From Lipingzhangella_A rawalii (GTDB taxonomy: Bacteria > Actinomycetota > Actinomycetes > Streptosporangiales > Streptosporangiaceae), in contig NZ_JAVLVT010000001.1 of assembly GCF_031628175.1 (NCBI RefSeq), forward strand, positions 372,001-436,000: a stretch of DNA of 64,000 bases. Direction: 5' to 3'. The translations under genes were made by a program, and so were the position numbers. Under the pieces are notes generated by a model. The model was not told the origin of the DNA and ran no database searches. It saw only the letters and a program-made list of their open reading frames with translations. The number at the start of each line of letters is the position of its first letter. The stretch's first letter is position 1. Below, piece after piece: positions 9,058 to 17,708 of the stretch.

Positions 9058-10491
9058 CTACGAAACGCCCAGAAGGATCTCTACCCCACCGATGGCGAAG
9101 TAGAACACGAAGACCAGGGTCAGGATCCACATGAGCCAGCCCACTTCCACGGACCGGCCCTGGGCGGTCTTGAGGACCGTGTGCGCGATGATGCCGGCAC
9201 CGATCCCGTGGGCGATTGAGTAGGCGAAGGGCATGACCGCGATCGTGAGGAATGCCGGGACGGCGGTGGTGATGTCGGACCAGTCGATACGCCCGATGTG
9301 CATCATCATCATCGCGCCCACCAGAACCAGCGCACACGCCGCGGCCTGGGAGGGCACGATTCCTGTCAGTGGGGTGAACAGCATGGCGAGCAGGAACAGG
9401 ACCCCGGTGACCACGCTGGCGAGGCCGGTGCGGGCCCCCTCGCTCACCCCGGCCGTGGATTCCACGAACACCAGCGTCGCCGAGGAACTGGTGATCCCCC
9501 CGGACACGGCGCCCGCTCCGTCAACGGTGAGGATCTCGTTGACGCGCGGCATCCGGCCTCGCTGGTCGGTGATCCCGGCCTTTTCCCCGACCGCCAGGAT
9601 TGTGCCCAAGGCGTCGAAGAAGCCGGCGAGTACCAGAGTGAACAGGATGATTCCTGCGCTGGCCACACCCGCTGAGGTCCAGGCTCCGAACAGGTCGACC
9701 TGTCCGAACAGGCTGAAGTCGGGGCTGGACATGATCTGGTTCGGAAGCTCGGGTACCTGTTCACCCCATGCCTCGTCCGGTACGGCGAACAGGCTGTGTA
9801 CCACCACGGCGAGCACGGTAGCCGTGACGATGCCGTAGAAGATGGCCCCGGGGACTGCCCGGGCGAGCAGCACTGCGGACACCAGCAGTCCCACGATGAA
9901 CACCACGACCGGCCAGCCGGCCAGATGGCCGACCGTGCCCAGCTCGAGCAGGGCGCTGTCGCCCTGACTGACGAAGGTGGCGTTGTTTAGGCCGATCAGT
10001 GCGACGAACATGCCGATGCCGACGCCGATCGCGACGCGGAGGTTGGCGGGAAGGGCATTCATCACCGCGGTGCGGACACCGGTGACGACCATCAGGATGA
10101 TCGCCACTCCCTGCCACACCACGAGGCCCATCGCCTCGGGCCAGGTCATCTGTGGGACCGCCTGGTAGGCGACGACGGCCATCACCCCCAGGGCGGCGGC
10201 CAGAGCGATCGGGGCACGTCCAATGACCCCCATCAGGATGGTGATGAAACCGGCCGAGAGCACGGTCATCGTGGTGAGCTGAGCGTTGTCGAGAGTTTGG
10301 CCGTTGATGTCCTCGGCTCCACCGAGGATGAGGGGGTTGAGGACGATGATGTAGGCCATCGCCATGAAGGTGGTGAGGCCACCGCGGAATTCTCGTCCGT
10401 ATGTGGATCCGCGTTCGTTGATGAAGAAGTACCGGTCGAGCCAGGATCGACCGGTCCTGGTCGGGGTGGACGCGGAGTTCGCCTGGGTCAT
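9058..10491 (-). CDS. NCS2 family purine permease (AzgA/PbuG type)
   Basis: A 477-residue transporter with about 12-13 hydrophobic segments. N-terminal FFINERGSTYGREFRGGLTTFMAMAYIIVLNP is typical of the AzgA-like adenine/guanine/hypoxanthine branch of NCS2, as are the later FFDALGTILAVGEKAG and SSSATLVFVESTAGVSEGARTGL regions. It imports purine bases by proton symport. The start at 10491 has AGGAGGGG just upstream. It lies downstream of and on the same strand as the xanthine-dehydrogenase operon but is separated by a hairpin and an AT-rich promoter-like stretch, so it is likely a separate unit in the same pathway. Confidence 0.9.
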   Translation of the reverse strand: MTQANSASTPTRTGRSWLDRYFFINERGSTYGREFRGGLTTFMAMAYIIVLNPLILGGAEDINGQTLDNAQLTTMTVLSAGFITILMGVIGRAPIALAAALGVMAVVAYQAVPQMTWPEAMGLVVWQGVAIILMVVTGVRTAVMNALPANLRVAIGVGIGMFVALIGLNNATFVSQGDSALLELGTVGHLAGWPVVVFIVGLLVSAVLLARAVPGAIFYGIVTATVLAVVVHSLFAVPDEAWGEQVPELPNQIMSSPDFSLFGQVDLFGAWTSAGVASAGIILFTLVLAGFFDALGTILAVGEKAGITDQRGRMPRVNEILTVDGAGAVSGGITSSSATLVFVESTAGVSEGARTGLASVVTGVLFLLAMLFTPLTGIVPSQAAACALVLVGAMMMMHIGRIDWSDITTAVPAFLTIAVMPFAYSIAHGIGAGIIAHTVLKTAQGRSVEVGWLMWILTLVFVFYFAIGGVEILLGVS

Positions 10492-10538
10492 GATCCCCTC
10501 CTGGAGGGATGAGGGCGCGGTTGGTCCGCAGCGTCGAA

Positions 10539-10565
10539 TTTAGTTACTTTTAGTCATTTTTTAGT
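10539..10565 (-). promoter_or_regulatory. AT-rich promoter with three helix-phased repeats, upstream of the purine permease
   Basis: In a very GC-rich setting this stretch is AT-rich. On the permease strand, TTGAAA and TAACTA lie 18 bases apart as possible -35 and -10 boxes. The hexamer TTTAGT (ACTAAA on the gene strand) occurs three times, at 10539, 10549 and 10560, that is 10 and 11 bases apart, one helical turn each. This could be an operator, possibly for PucR; the assignment is inference. Confidence 0.45.
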
Positions 10566-10657
10566 TTCAATTTGTTATTGAATATGGGGCACGAGATGTG
10601 GGTGCCGAGTCCCGTGGCGGTGCGGGATGGGGCCGCCGGTATGACCGGGACGAGGTA

Positions 10658-10697
10658 CCCGCCGCGGCGACACGGGCGCCTGTGGCGCCGCGGCGGG
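10658..10697 (-). terminator. Strong hairpin after the xanthine dehydrogenase operon
   Basis: CCCGCCGCGGCG at 10658-10669 pairs perfectly with CGCCGCGGCGGG at 10686-10697 (12 bp, 16-base loop). It lies about 47 bases past the stop of the molybdenum subunit gene, in the transcript direction, and before the permease promoter region. Confidence 0.6.
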
Positions 10698-10744
10698 CAG
10701 TTGGAGCGTGGACGCAGAGCCGTGGAACTCGGCCCTGTGTCCAC

Positions 10745-13144
10745 TCAGGTGTGCAGGCCGACGATGTCGTCGACGCGTACGGGTGCGTGCGTTAGCGGCC
10801 GCCCGGTGGCATCGCGGATCGCCGCGATGATCGCTGGTGTGGAGGACAGAGTGGGAGGCTCACCCGCGCCACGGAGACCGTAGGGCGCGTTGGGGTCGGG
10901 ATTCTCCAGGATCTCGTGGCGCATCGGCGGCGTGTCGAGGCTGGTGGGGATCAGGTAGTCGGTGAACGACGGATTTCGGATCTCGCTGTGATCCACCTGG
11001 ATCTCCTCCATCAGGGCCAGCCCGAGCCCCTGGGTGGCACCCCCCTCGATTTGTCCCGCCAGCTGCTGGGGATGCAGGATCTTTCCGACGTCCTGGACCG
11101 CGTCCAGGGAGACCACCTTGACGAGTCCCAGTTCCGTGTCGACGTCCACGACCGCGCGGTGCACGCACATCGCGAACTGGGTGTGGGAGTTGCCCTGTCC
11201 GTGGACCGGATCCAGGGACTGGGTGGGGCGATGGTGGAACTCGCGGGTTTCCTCCACGACTTCCGAGTCCAGCACGTCCTCTAGGGCCGCCACTGGCCCC
11301 GCCGCCGCGACGAGTTTTCCTCCCTCCAGCCGGAGCTCGGAGTCCGCGAGCTCGGAAGGCACGAGCCCACGGCGGCGTGCCAGGGCAACCACCGACGCCC
11401 GTACGGCGGCACAGGCGGCCTGCACCGCCCCACCGGTCATGTAGGACTGGCGGGAGGCTGACGACGATCCCGCCGACCCCACTCCGGTGTCGGAGGGGTG
11501 GATCGTCACCCGCTCCACCCCCAGCTCGGTTCGGGCAATCTGTCCCTTGACCGTCACCAGGCCCTGTCCCACCTCGGCGGCGGCGGTGTGCACCAGGGCG
11601 GTGGGCTCTCCTCCGATCACCTCCAGGCGAACGCGTGCGGTGGAGTAGTCGTCGAAGCCCTCGGAGTAGCAGATGTTCTTCACCCCCACGCCGTAGCCCA
11701 CTCCGCGGACCACCCCCTCGCCGTGGGTCGTGTTGGCGACACCCCCGGGAAGGGTGCGCAGGTCGGGTGGGTTCGACTCCGTCGGGACCGCACGTGGCTC
11801 GGGCATGGGCAGGTTTCTGGCCCGCTCGAGCATTTCGGCCATGGGCAGGGGCATGTCGATTTCCTGGCCGGTGATGATGCGCGAGCCCTGGCTCATGGCG
11901 TTCTTGATCCGCAGGTCCACTGGATGCATGCCCAGCCTGTGGGCGAGCCGGTCCAGCTGGGATTCGTAGCCGAAACAGGCCTGCACGGCCCCGAAGCCGC
12001 GCATCGCTCCACAGGGCGGGTTTGTGGTGTAGACACCGTACGCGTCTACCGACACGTTCGGGATCTCGTAGGGACCCATCCCCAGGGAGGACGCCACCCC
12101 CACCACGGCCGGGGTGGCCGAGGCGTAGGCGCCACCGTCCAGGACAATCTCCAGGGTTGCGTACAGCAGGGTTCCGTCGCTGAGAGCGCCGTGCTCGTAG
12201 CGCATCTGCGCGGGGTGGCGGTGGACGTGCCCGTAGAAGGACTCCTCACGGTTGTACACGATCTTGACGGGCCGGCCGGTACGCAATGCGAGCATGCAGG
12301 CGTGGATCTGCATGGACAGGTCCTCGCGGGCGCCGAAGGCGCCCCCGACCCCGGCCAGGGTGAGGCGTACCTTGTCCTCGGCGAGGCCCAGCGCGGGAGC
12401 GATCTGGCTCTGGTCCACGTGGAGCCACTGGGTCGCGATGTAGAGATCCACCCCACCGTCTTCGGCTGGCACGGCCATGCCGGACTCGGGGCCCAGGAAC
12501 GCCTGGTCCTGCATGCCGACCTCGTAGTCGGTCGTGACCACGACGTCGGCCTGGGCCCGCAGCTCCGCCGGGGTGGCCCCCGAGGCGAAGGCACCGGTTC
12601 GTACCGGCTGGTGGCGGACCAGGTTGCCCCGCTGGTTGTACTCCTCGTGGACGGGCAGGGTGCCGTCACTGTGGACCCGGGGGCAGTCCTCGTCGAAGGC
12701 GGATCGACGTGGATCGTGTACCGGTTCCAACACCTCGTAGTCCACGTGGATCCGGTCCAGTGCCCGGCGGGCGGTTTCTGGGTGGTCCGCGGCGACGATG
12801 GCCACGGGCTCGCCGCGGTAGCGGACCTTGTCGAAGGCCAGCACCGGCTGATCCTGGATCTCCAGTCCGTAGCGTTTGGCTCCGGGAACGTCCTCGTGGG
12901 TGAGGACGGCATACACCCCGGGCAGGGCCACGGCGCCGGTGATGTCGATTCCCCGGATCCGGGCATGGGCGTGTGGGCTGCGCAGGGTCATTCCCCACAG
13001 CATGTCTTCGTGCCACATGTCCGAGGAGTAGGCGAAGTCCCCGGTGACCTTGAGTGTCCCGTCCGGCCGGAGTGGACTGGCCCCCACACCGTCCTCGGTG
13101 GCACTGGACAGGGGCGTGCGCGTCTGCGTGGGAGTGCCGGCCAT
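10745..13144 (-). CDS. Xanthine dehydrogenase-type molybdenum-binding subunit (PucD/XdhB-like)
   Basis: A 799-residue molybdopterin subunit of the xanthine oxidase family, which hydroxylates purines such as hypoxanthine and xanthine. The fold starts with the small aldehyde-oxidase hammerhead domain (about residues 20-140). Key cofactor loops are VGGAFGAREDLSMQ, PPCGAMRGFGAVQ and the C-terminal RGAGEPPTL with the likely catalytic Glu. The start ATG at 13144 overlaps the TGA of the upstream deaminase gene by one base, with AGGAGGTG ahead of it. It is the last gene of the operon FAD subunit, Fe-S subunit, deaminase, Mo subunit, and is followed by a strong hairpin. Substrate is inferred from the purine context. 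Confidence 0.9.
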   Translation of the reverse strand: MAGTPTQTRTPLSSATEDGVGASPLRPDGTLKVTGDFAYSSDMWHEDMLWGMTLRSPHAHARIRGIDITGAVALPGVYAVLTHEDVPGAKRYGLEIQDQPVLAFDKVRYRGEPVAIVAADHPETARRALDRIHVDYEVLEPVHDPRRSAFDEDCPRVHSDGTLPVHEEYNQRGNLVRHQPVRTGAFASGATPAELRAQADVVVTTDYEVGMQDQAFLGPESGMAVPAEDGGVDLYIATQWLHVDQSQIAPALGLAEDKVRLTLAGVGGAFGAREDLSMQIHACMLALRTGRPVKIVYNREESFYGHVHRHPAQMRYEHGALSDGTLLYATLEIVLDGGAYASATPAVVGVASSLGMGPYEIPNVSVDAYGVYTTNPPCGAMRGFGAVQACFGYESQLDRLAHRLGMHPVDLRIKNAMSQGSRIITGQEIDMPLPMAEMLERARNLPMPEPRAVPTESNPPDLRTLPGGVANTTHGEGVVRGVGYGVGVKNICYSEGFDDYSTARVRLEVIGGEPTALVHTAAAEVGQGLVTVKGQIARTELGVERVTIHPSDTGVGSAGSSSASRQSYMTGGAVQAACAAVRASVVALARRRGLVPSELADSELRLEGGKLVAAAGPVAALEDVLDSEVVEETREFHHRPTQSLDPVHGQGNSHTQFAMCVHRAVVDVDTELGLVKVVSLDAVQDVGKILHPQQLAGQIEGGATQGLGLALMEEIQVDHSEIRNPSFTDYLIPTSLDTPPMRHEILENPDPNAPYGLRGAGEPPTLSSTPAIIAAIRDATGRPLTHAPVRVDDIVGLHT

Positions 13145-14496
13145 CAGCAACTCACCTCCTGGGTCAGTCTGTGGTGTGCGGCACGGCCCGCGTGTGCGGC
13201 CGTGCCGATGGACACGGTGCGCAGCTCGCCGCGTTCCACCACGGGCGAGCCGCCGACCAGCACCAGCTCCAGTGGGGGAGGAGGGCCGAAGGTCAGCGCC
13301 ACCACCGGGTCGTCGATGACGTCGTATCCGAATCCGTCGATACGCCACAGTGCGACGTCGGCGAGCTTGCCCACCTCGAGCGACCCCAGCTCGTGCGCCC
13401 GACCGAGGCACTGTGCGCCGCCAAGCGTGGCCATGTGCAGGGCCTGGCGGGCGTTCAGCGCGGTGGGACCCAACCGGGCGCGGGCCATCAAAATGGATTG
13501 GCGCATCTCGGCCGACAGCTGGGTGAGTTCGCTGGAGGCGGGTCCGTCCACCCCCAGGCCGACGGGGGCGCCGGCGTCCAGAAGCTCCGTGACGCGACAG
13601 ATTCCCGCCCCCAGCCGTGCATTCGACGTGGGGCAGTGGGCGATCCCGGTCCCGGTGTCCGCGATGCGCTGGACGGCATGATCCGACAGGTGTACCCCGT
13701 GCGCGAACCACACGTCCGTGCCGAGCCAGCCGAGCTTTTCGGCGTATTCCACGGGGCTGCATCCGAACTCCCGGGTGCACTTCTCTTCCTCGTCGATGGT
13801 CTCGGCGAGGTGGGTGTGTAGCCGCACCCCCTTGCTGCGGGCCAGCTCCGCGGAACCACGCATCAGGTCCGCACTGACCGAGAACGGCGAGCACGGGGCC
13901 ACGGATACCCGCGTCATCGAGTCGAAGGCGGGGTCATGGTGGGTGTCGATCGCGTCCTCGGTTGCTGCGAGTGCCCCGTCGAGGGACTCCACCACCGAGT
14001 CCGGGGGAAGCCCGCCCGCGGAGTGTCCCCGGTCCATCGATCCGCGGGCCAGGTCGAGTCGGAGGCCGACTCTGCGGGCCGCGTCGACCTCGGCCGCGAC
14101 AATGTCGCCGCGGCCCGCTGGATAGATGTAGTGGTGATCCGAGGCCGTGGTGCATCCCGAACGGGCCAGGTGTGCCAGGCCAGCCACCGTGGTGTCGGCG
14201 ACGACCTCGGCGTCCAACCGGTGCCACATCTCGTAGGAGCCCACGAGCCACTCGAACAGGGTGTTGTCGGCGAACAGCCCCTGAGTGGCCCACTGGTAGA
14301 GGTGATTGTGGCTGTTGACCAGACCAGGGGTGGCGACACAACCGCGGCCGTCGATCCGCCGAGCCTGGGGGAGCGAGGGTGCCGGGCCCGCGCCGATGTG
14401 GGTGATCCTGCCCTCCTCCAGGATGAGGTGGCCATGGGGGATCTCCGCCTCGGATACCGGAACGATGTGGGCGCCGTCGATCACCACCCGGTTCAT
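13144..14496 (-). CDS. Amidohydrolase, 8-oxoguanine/guanine deaminase type
   Basis: A 450-residue metal-dependent amidohydrolase. Visible metal ligands are the HxH pair in VNSHNHLYQ, His in THLAET, His in FAHGVHLSD, and Asp in LGVDGPASS; the Glu of HLAETIDEE fits the deaminase branch. Members of this branch beside xanthine dehydrogenase genes are usually 8-oxoguanine or guanine deaminases, which feed urate or xanthine into purine breakdown; an atrazine-hydrolase-like enzyme would look similar. The start ATG at 14496 overlaps the Fe-S subunit stop by four bases (ATGA), and the stop overlaps the Mo subunit start, so translation is probably coupled. Confidence 0.82.
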   Translation of the reverse strand: MNRVVIDGAHIVPVSEAEIPHGHLILEEGRITHIGAGPAPSLPQARRIDGRGCVATPGLVNSHNHLYQWATQGLFADNTLFEWLVGSYEMWHRLDAEVVADTTVAGLAHLARSGCTTASDHHYIYPAGRGDIVAAEVDAARRVGLRLDLARGSMDRGHSAGGLPPDSVVESLDGALAATEDAIDTHHDPAFDSMTRVSVAPCSPFSVSADLMRGSAELARSKGVRLHTHLAETIDEEEKCTREFGCSPVEYAEKLGWLGTDVWFAHGVHLSDHAVQRIADTGTGIAHCPTSNARLGAGICRVTELLDAGAPVGLGVDGPASSELTQLSAEMRQSILMARARLGPTALNARQALHMATLGGAQCLGRAHELGSLEVGKLADVALWRIDGFGYDVIDDPVVALTFGPPPPLELVLVGGSPVVERGELRTVSIGTAAHAGRAAHHRLTQEVSC

Positions 14497-15011
14497 GAGC
14501 CTGCCTCCGCAACCCGTTCCGCCTCGCGCGTGGCCGCGAGTCGTACGGCGTCGACGATCTTCACGTAGCCGGTACAGCGGCACAGATTTCCGGCGAGCGC
14601 CTCCCGGACCTCCTCCTCGTCGGGGACACCCGCTCCGCTGTGCACGCTGCGGGTGATCAGGTCATCGGCCTGTACCAGTAGCCCGGGGGTACAGAACCCG
14701 CACTGCACGGCTCCGCACTCCACGAACGCCTCCTGGATGGGCGCCAGGCGTCGTTCGCTTCCGGAGCTGGGCGCGGCGAGTCCCTCTACCGTGCGGACAG
14801 TGCGTCCGGTGGCCTGGCCGGCAGCGACCATGCAGGAGCACGCGGTCACTCCATCCAGGTACACGGTGCATGATCCGCACTCACCCTGTTCACAGGCGTT
14901 CTTGCTCCCAGGAAGGCCAAGCCGCTCCCGGAGGACGTACAGGAGGCTCTCACCTGGCCACACGTCATCAGCCGTGACCTGTTCGCCGTTGACCTCGAAA
15001 CTCACGCGCAC
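14493..15011 (-). CDS. Xanthine dehydrogenase-type [2Fe-2S] subunit
   Basis: A 172-residue small subunit of the xanthine oxidase family with two [2Fe-2S] clusters. The N-terminal plant-type motif is CEQGECGSCTVYLDG and a following Cys. The C-terminal motif is CGFCTPGLL plus NLCRCTGYVKIV. Its role is electron transfer from the molybdenum site to the FAD subunit. GTG at 15011 is chosen because GAGGGGAG lies eight bases before it; this overlaps the FAD gene stop by ten bases. A GTG at 15005 is possible. The gene sits between the FAD subunit and the deaminase in one operon. Confidence 0.9.
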   Translation of the reverse strand: MRVSFEVNGEQVTADDVWPGESLLYVLRERLGLPGSKNACEQGECGSCTVYLDGVTACSCMVAAGQATGRTVRTVEGLAAPSSGSERRLAPIQEAFVECGAVQCGFCTPGLLVQADDLITRSVHSGAGVPDEEEVREALAGNLCRCTGYVKIVDAVRLAATREAERVAEAGS

Positions 15012-15871
15012 TGCTTCTGCTCCCCTCGGTAGTCGTTCACGGCCCAGACCAGGGCGCGCCGCGCCATGACCGAAAGCGCGTGCCGGCGGTAGGCGGCGCT
15101 GCCCCGCACGTCGTCGATCGGCGTGGCCTCGGCCGCCACACGCCGACCGAACTCGGCGCAGACGGCGGCGGGTAGTGGCCGCTCCCCGGACCAATCGATC
15201 TCCGCGGCGACGAACTGCTCCGCCTCTGCTGCGCGGATCGGCGTGGGCGCACAGGATCCGATCCCTGTGGCAACCTGCTGGTGCTCCCGGTCCAGGCTCA
15301 GCGCGAAGCTGCATACGGCGATCACCATGGCGTTGCGGGGGCCGAGCTTGGTGAACTGTTGCGGCCCGCGGGGGCGGGGAAGCAACACAGCCGAGATCAG
15401 CTCGTCGGGCTGGAGGTCGACGCGCTTGACCCCGAGGTAGAAGTCTCGGGCCGGTACCTGACGTACGCCGCGTACGGATGCCAGCTCGATCGTTGCGTCC
15501 GTGGCCACCAGCGGTGGATGGCAGTCCCCGGACGGGGAGCCAGCCCCCAGGTTGCCACCGACGGAGCCACGGTTGCGGATCTGCGGCGATGCGACGGTGC
15601 GGGCAGCCTGGGCGAGAGCCGGGGCCGAGTCACCCAGCTGTTCGGCCACCCGGGTGTAGCTCACCGCCGCACCGAGCCGGACGTGCTCCGCGACGGGGCT
15701 GATCTCGTGCAGCTCGGCGATGCGGGTGAGGTCCAGCAGTGCGGAAGGCCGACGTCGGTCGAAGTTCAACTCGACCATGACGTCGGTGCCTCCCGTGATG
15801 GGCACCGCCTCAGGGTGCGCGCTCTTGATCTCGAGCGCCTCCTCCCAGGTGGGAGGGCTGAAGAACTCCAT
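15002..15871 (-). CDS. Xanthine dehydrogenase-type FAD-binding subunit
   Basis: A 289-residue FAD-binding (CO-dehydrogenase-flavoprotein type) subunit. It opens with MEFFSPPTWEEALEI, has the FAD loops AVPITGGTDVMVEL and IRNRGSVGGNLGAGSPSGD, and ends in the C-terminal helical domain with DDVRGSAAYRRHAL. It passes electrons to NAD+ or another acceptor. ATG at 15871 has GAGGA upstream. It is the first gene of the four-gene operon and is divergent from pucR, with about 200 bases between, which probably hold promoters for both. Confidence 0.9.
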   Translation of the reverse strand: MEFFSPPTWEEALEIKSAHPEAVPITGGTDVMVELNFDRRRPSALLDLTRIAELHEISPVAEHVRLGAAVSYTRVAEQLGDSAPALAQAARTVASPQIRNRGSVGGNLGAGSPSGDCHPPLVATDATIELASVRGVRQVPARDFYLGVKRVDLQPDELISAVLLPRPRGPQQFTKLGPRNAMVIAVCSFALSLDREHQQVATGIGSCAPTPIRAAEAEQFVAAEIDWSGERPLPAAVCAEFGRRVAAEATPIDDVRGSAAYRRHALSVMARRALVWAVNDYRGEQKQCA

Positions 15872-16013
15872 GGCTATCCTCTGTCGTGTGGACGTGGTGT
15901 GCGTCTCAACGTGGCTCTGTGTGAAGTACAGCACTGGACGATCTTGTAAACCAGGACGCGAAACCATGAACCGCACATCCCGCACACCCCCTGCCTTCGT
16001 GTTTTCCTACAAG

Positions 16014-16026
16014 AACCCTGTGGGTT
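16014..16026. promoter_or_regulatory. Palindrome in the xdh/pucR divergent region
   Basis: AACCC-TGT-GGGTT is a perfect palindrome at 16014-16026, about 55 bases before the pucR start and between the two divergent units. A farther pair, TCTTGT and ACAAGA, also faces inward across the region. A PucR operator is a possible role; short palindromes arise by chance, so this is weak. Confidence 0.25.
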
Positions 16027-16079
16027 ACCGTTCACAGAACGACTCATCGGTCCAGCGGATGACCACACAGGGGGCAGCC

Positions 16080-17708
16080 ATGGTGCTCAGCGAGCTCATC
16101 GCGATCTCGCGACTACGTCTGCGCCTGTTGACCGGTGCCGAACACGCGGGGCGTCGGGTGCGCTGGGTCTACACCACCGACCTGCCGCGTCCGCAGCGCT
16201 ACCTCAACGGCGATGAGCTCGTTCTGACCGGCATGATGTGGCGAGAGAACCCTGCGGACTCACGCGAATTTGTCCGGGCCCTGTGTGAGGCCGGCGTTGC
16301 GGCCCTGGGGGCGGGAACAGCAATCGGTGAGATTCCCACCGATCTGGTGCAGGCCTGCGCCGAGCACGACCTGCCTCTGGTGGAGGTCCCCAGCGACGTC
16401 TCGTTCGCGACGGTGACCGAGGAGGCGCTGCATCTGCTGACCCGAGACCGAGCAGACGCAGCCACCCAGCACCGTGGACGCCACCGCCACCTGATGACGG
16501 AGCTTGCCGCGGGGGCAGAACTGCCGGAGGTGTTCGGCGCGGCCACGGCCGAAGCCGGGCTGCGTGCCTGGGTCGTGTCCAGCACCGGTCGCCTGGTGGC
16601 CGCTGGCCCGGACGAGGAGACCCGCCGCCTGGGCCCGGACCAAGAACAGCGCCGACTGCTGGCACGCAGCGCACTGCGCGGCGGCAGCGCCCAACGCAGC
16701 CAGTCCCTGCCCGCGACCGACACCGCACCCGAGCGCGTCGTCACCCTCACCCCGATTCGGACGAGGACGGCCCACCCCCTGACCGGATGGCTGCTGGTGT
16801 GTGACGGCCCCTGTGACGAGTGGAGCGAGGCGCATCGGGAAGCCGCCGCCGAACTGGCATCGTTGGTGATGTTGGCGCGGGGACGACTGGAGGAACGCGA
16901 GCTCCTGGCCGCCCAACACACCGAACGTCTGGCCTCCCTGCTGTCCGCACGTCGATTCGACCAGGCAGCGCAGGTCATCACCGCCGCCACGGAGGGACTG
17001 GCCGGATCCCAGGGCGGAGGAATGCCCCGGGAGCAGCCCCGCATCGCCCTCAGTGCCGAACTCAGCCCCCCAGCCACCCCCCCCGATCTGGCGCGGCGGA
17101 TCCTCTCGGAACTGGTTCGCGAGTACCGCGGGGCCGTGGTGACCGGGGAGAACAACGACGCGCTGGCCCTGGTCCCCGTTCCCGAACATGAGCAGGACTC
17201 ACATCGAGCGGCCCAGCAGCTGCGGGCCCATCTGCGCGGGGCGGTCGAGGTACTGGAGGCCGGCCTGGCCGAGCGACGGTTCGCGCTCGGGGTGAGCTCG
17301 GTCGTTCACGGCATTCCCGACCTGCGTGGCGCCGCGGTGGAGGCGCGGCACGCGCGCCGACTGGCCGAGGTGCGCGACGGCCAGGCCCAGGTCATCGCCG
17401 GTGCTGAAATCGACTCCCACGAGCTGCTGCTCGCCTCGGTGCCCGAGGAGGTGCGCTCCTCGTACGCGGAGCGGCTGCTGGGGCCGATTCTGGCCTACGA
17501 CGCCGAGCACCGTTCGGAGCTTGTGGACACCCTGGAGAGTTTCCTGGATCATTCCGGATCCTGGCAACGGTGCGCGGAAAGCTTGCACGTCCACGTCAAC
17601 ACCCTGCGGTACCGCGTTGGCCGAATCGAGGAGCTGATCGGGCGGGACCTGTCCCGGCTGGAACACCGGGTGGATGTATTCCTCGCGCTACGGCTGCGCG
17701 GACGCTGA
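16080..17708 (+). CDS. PucR family transcriptional regulator
   Basis: A 542-residue regulator of the PucR family. The N-terminal purine-catabolism (PucR) domain covers about residues 1-120 with GDELVLTGMMWRENP and LPLVEVPSDVSFATVTEEAL. A GGDEF-like middle region follows. The C-terminal helix-turn-helix (about 475-540) shows SWQRCAESLHVHVNTLRYR and RIEELIGRDL. PucR controls purine catabolism genes in Bacillus, which fits the divergent xanthine dehydrogenase operon. I start at ATG 16080 with GGGGGCAG upstream; an ATG seven codons earlier is possible. The MFS gene starts right after its stop. Confidence 0.88.
   Translation: MVLSELIAISRLRLRLLTGAEHAGRRVRWVYTTDLPRPQRYLNGDELVLTGMMWRENPADSREFVRALCEAGVAALGAGTAIGEIPTDLVQACAEHDLPLVEVPSDVSFATVTEEALHLLTRDRADAATQHRGRHRHLMTELAAGAELPEVFGAATAEAGLRAWVVSSTGRLVAAGPDEETRRLGPDQEQRRLLARSALRGGSAQRSQSLPATDTAPERVVTLTPIRTRTAHPLTGWLLVCDGPCDEWSEAHREAAAELASLVMLARGRLEERELLAAQHTERLASLLSARRFDQAAQVITAATEGLAGSQGGGMPREQPRIALSAELSPPATPPDLARRILSELVREYRGAVVTGENNDALALVPVPEHEQDSHRAAQQLRAHLRGAVEVLEAGLAERRFALGVSSVVHGIPDLRGAAVEARHARRLAEVRDGQAQVIAGAEIDSHELLLASVPEEVRSSYAERLLGPILAYDAEHRSELVDTLESFLDHSGSWQRCAESLHVHVNTLRYRVGRIEELIGRDLSRLEHRVDVFLALRLRGR

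Noticed and set aside
11498..13681. A very long open frame on the plus strand, antisense to the xanthine dehydrogenase and deaminase genes
   Set aside because: High G+C makes long antisense frames common. It has no family pattern and lies wholly over two clear genes of the other strand.
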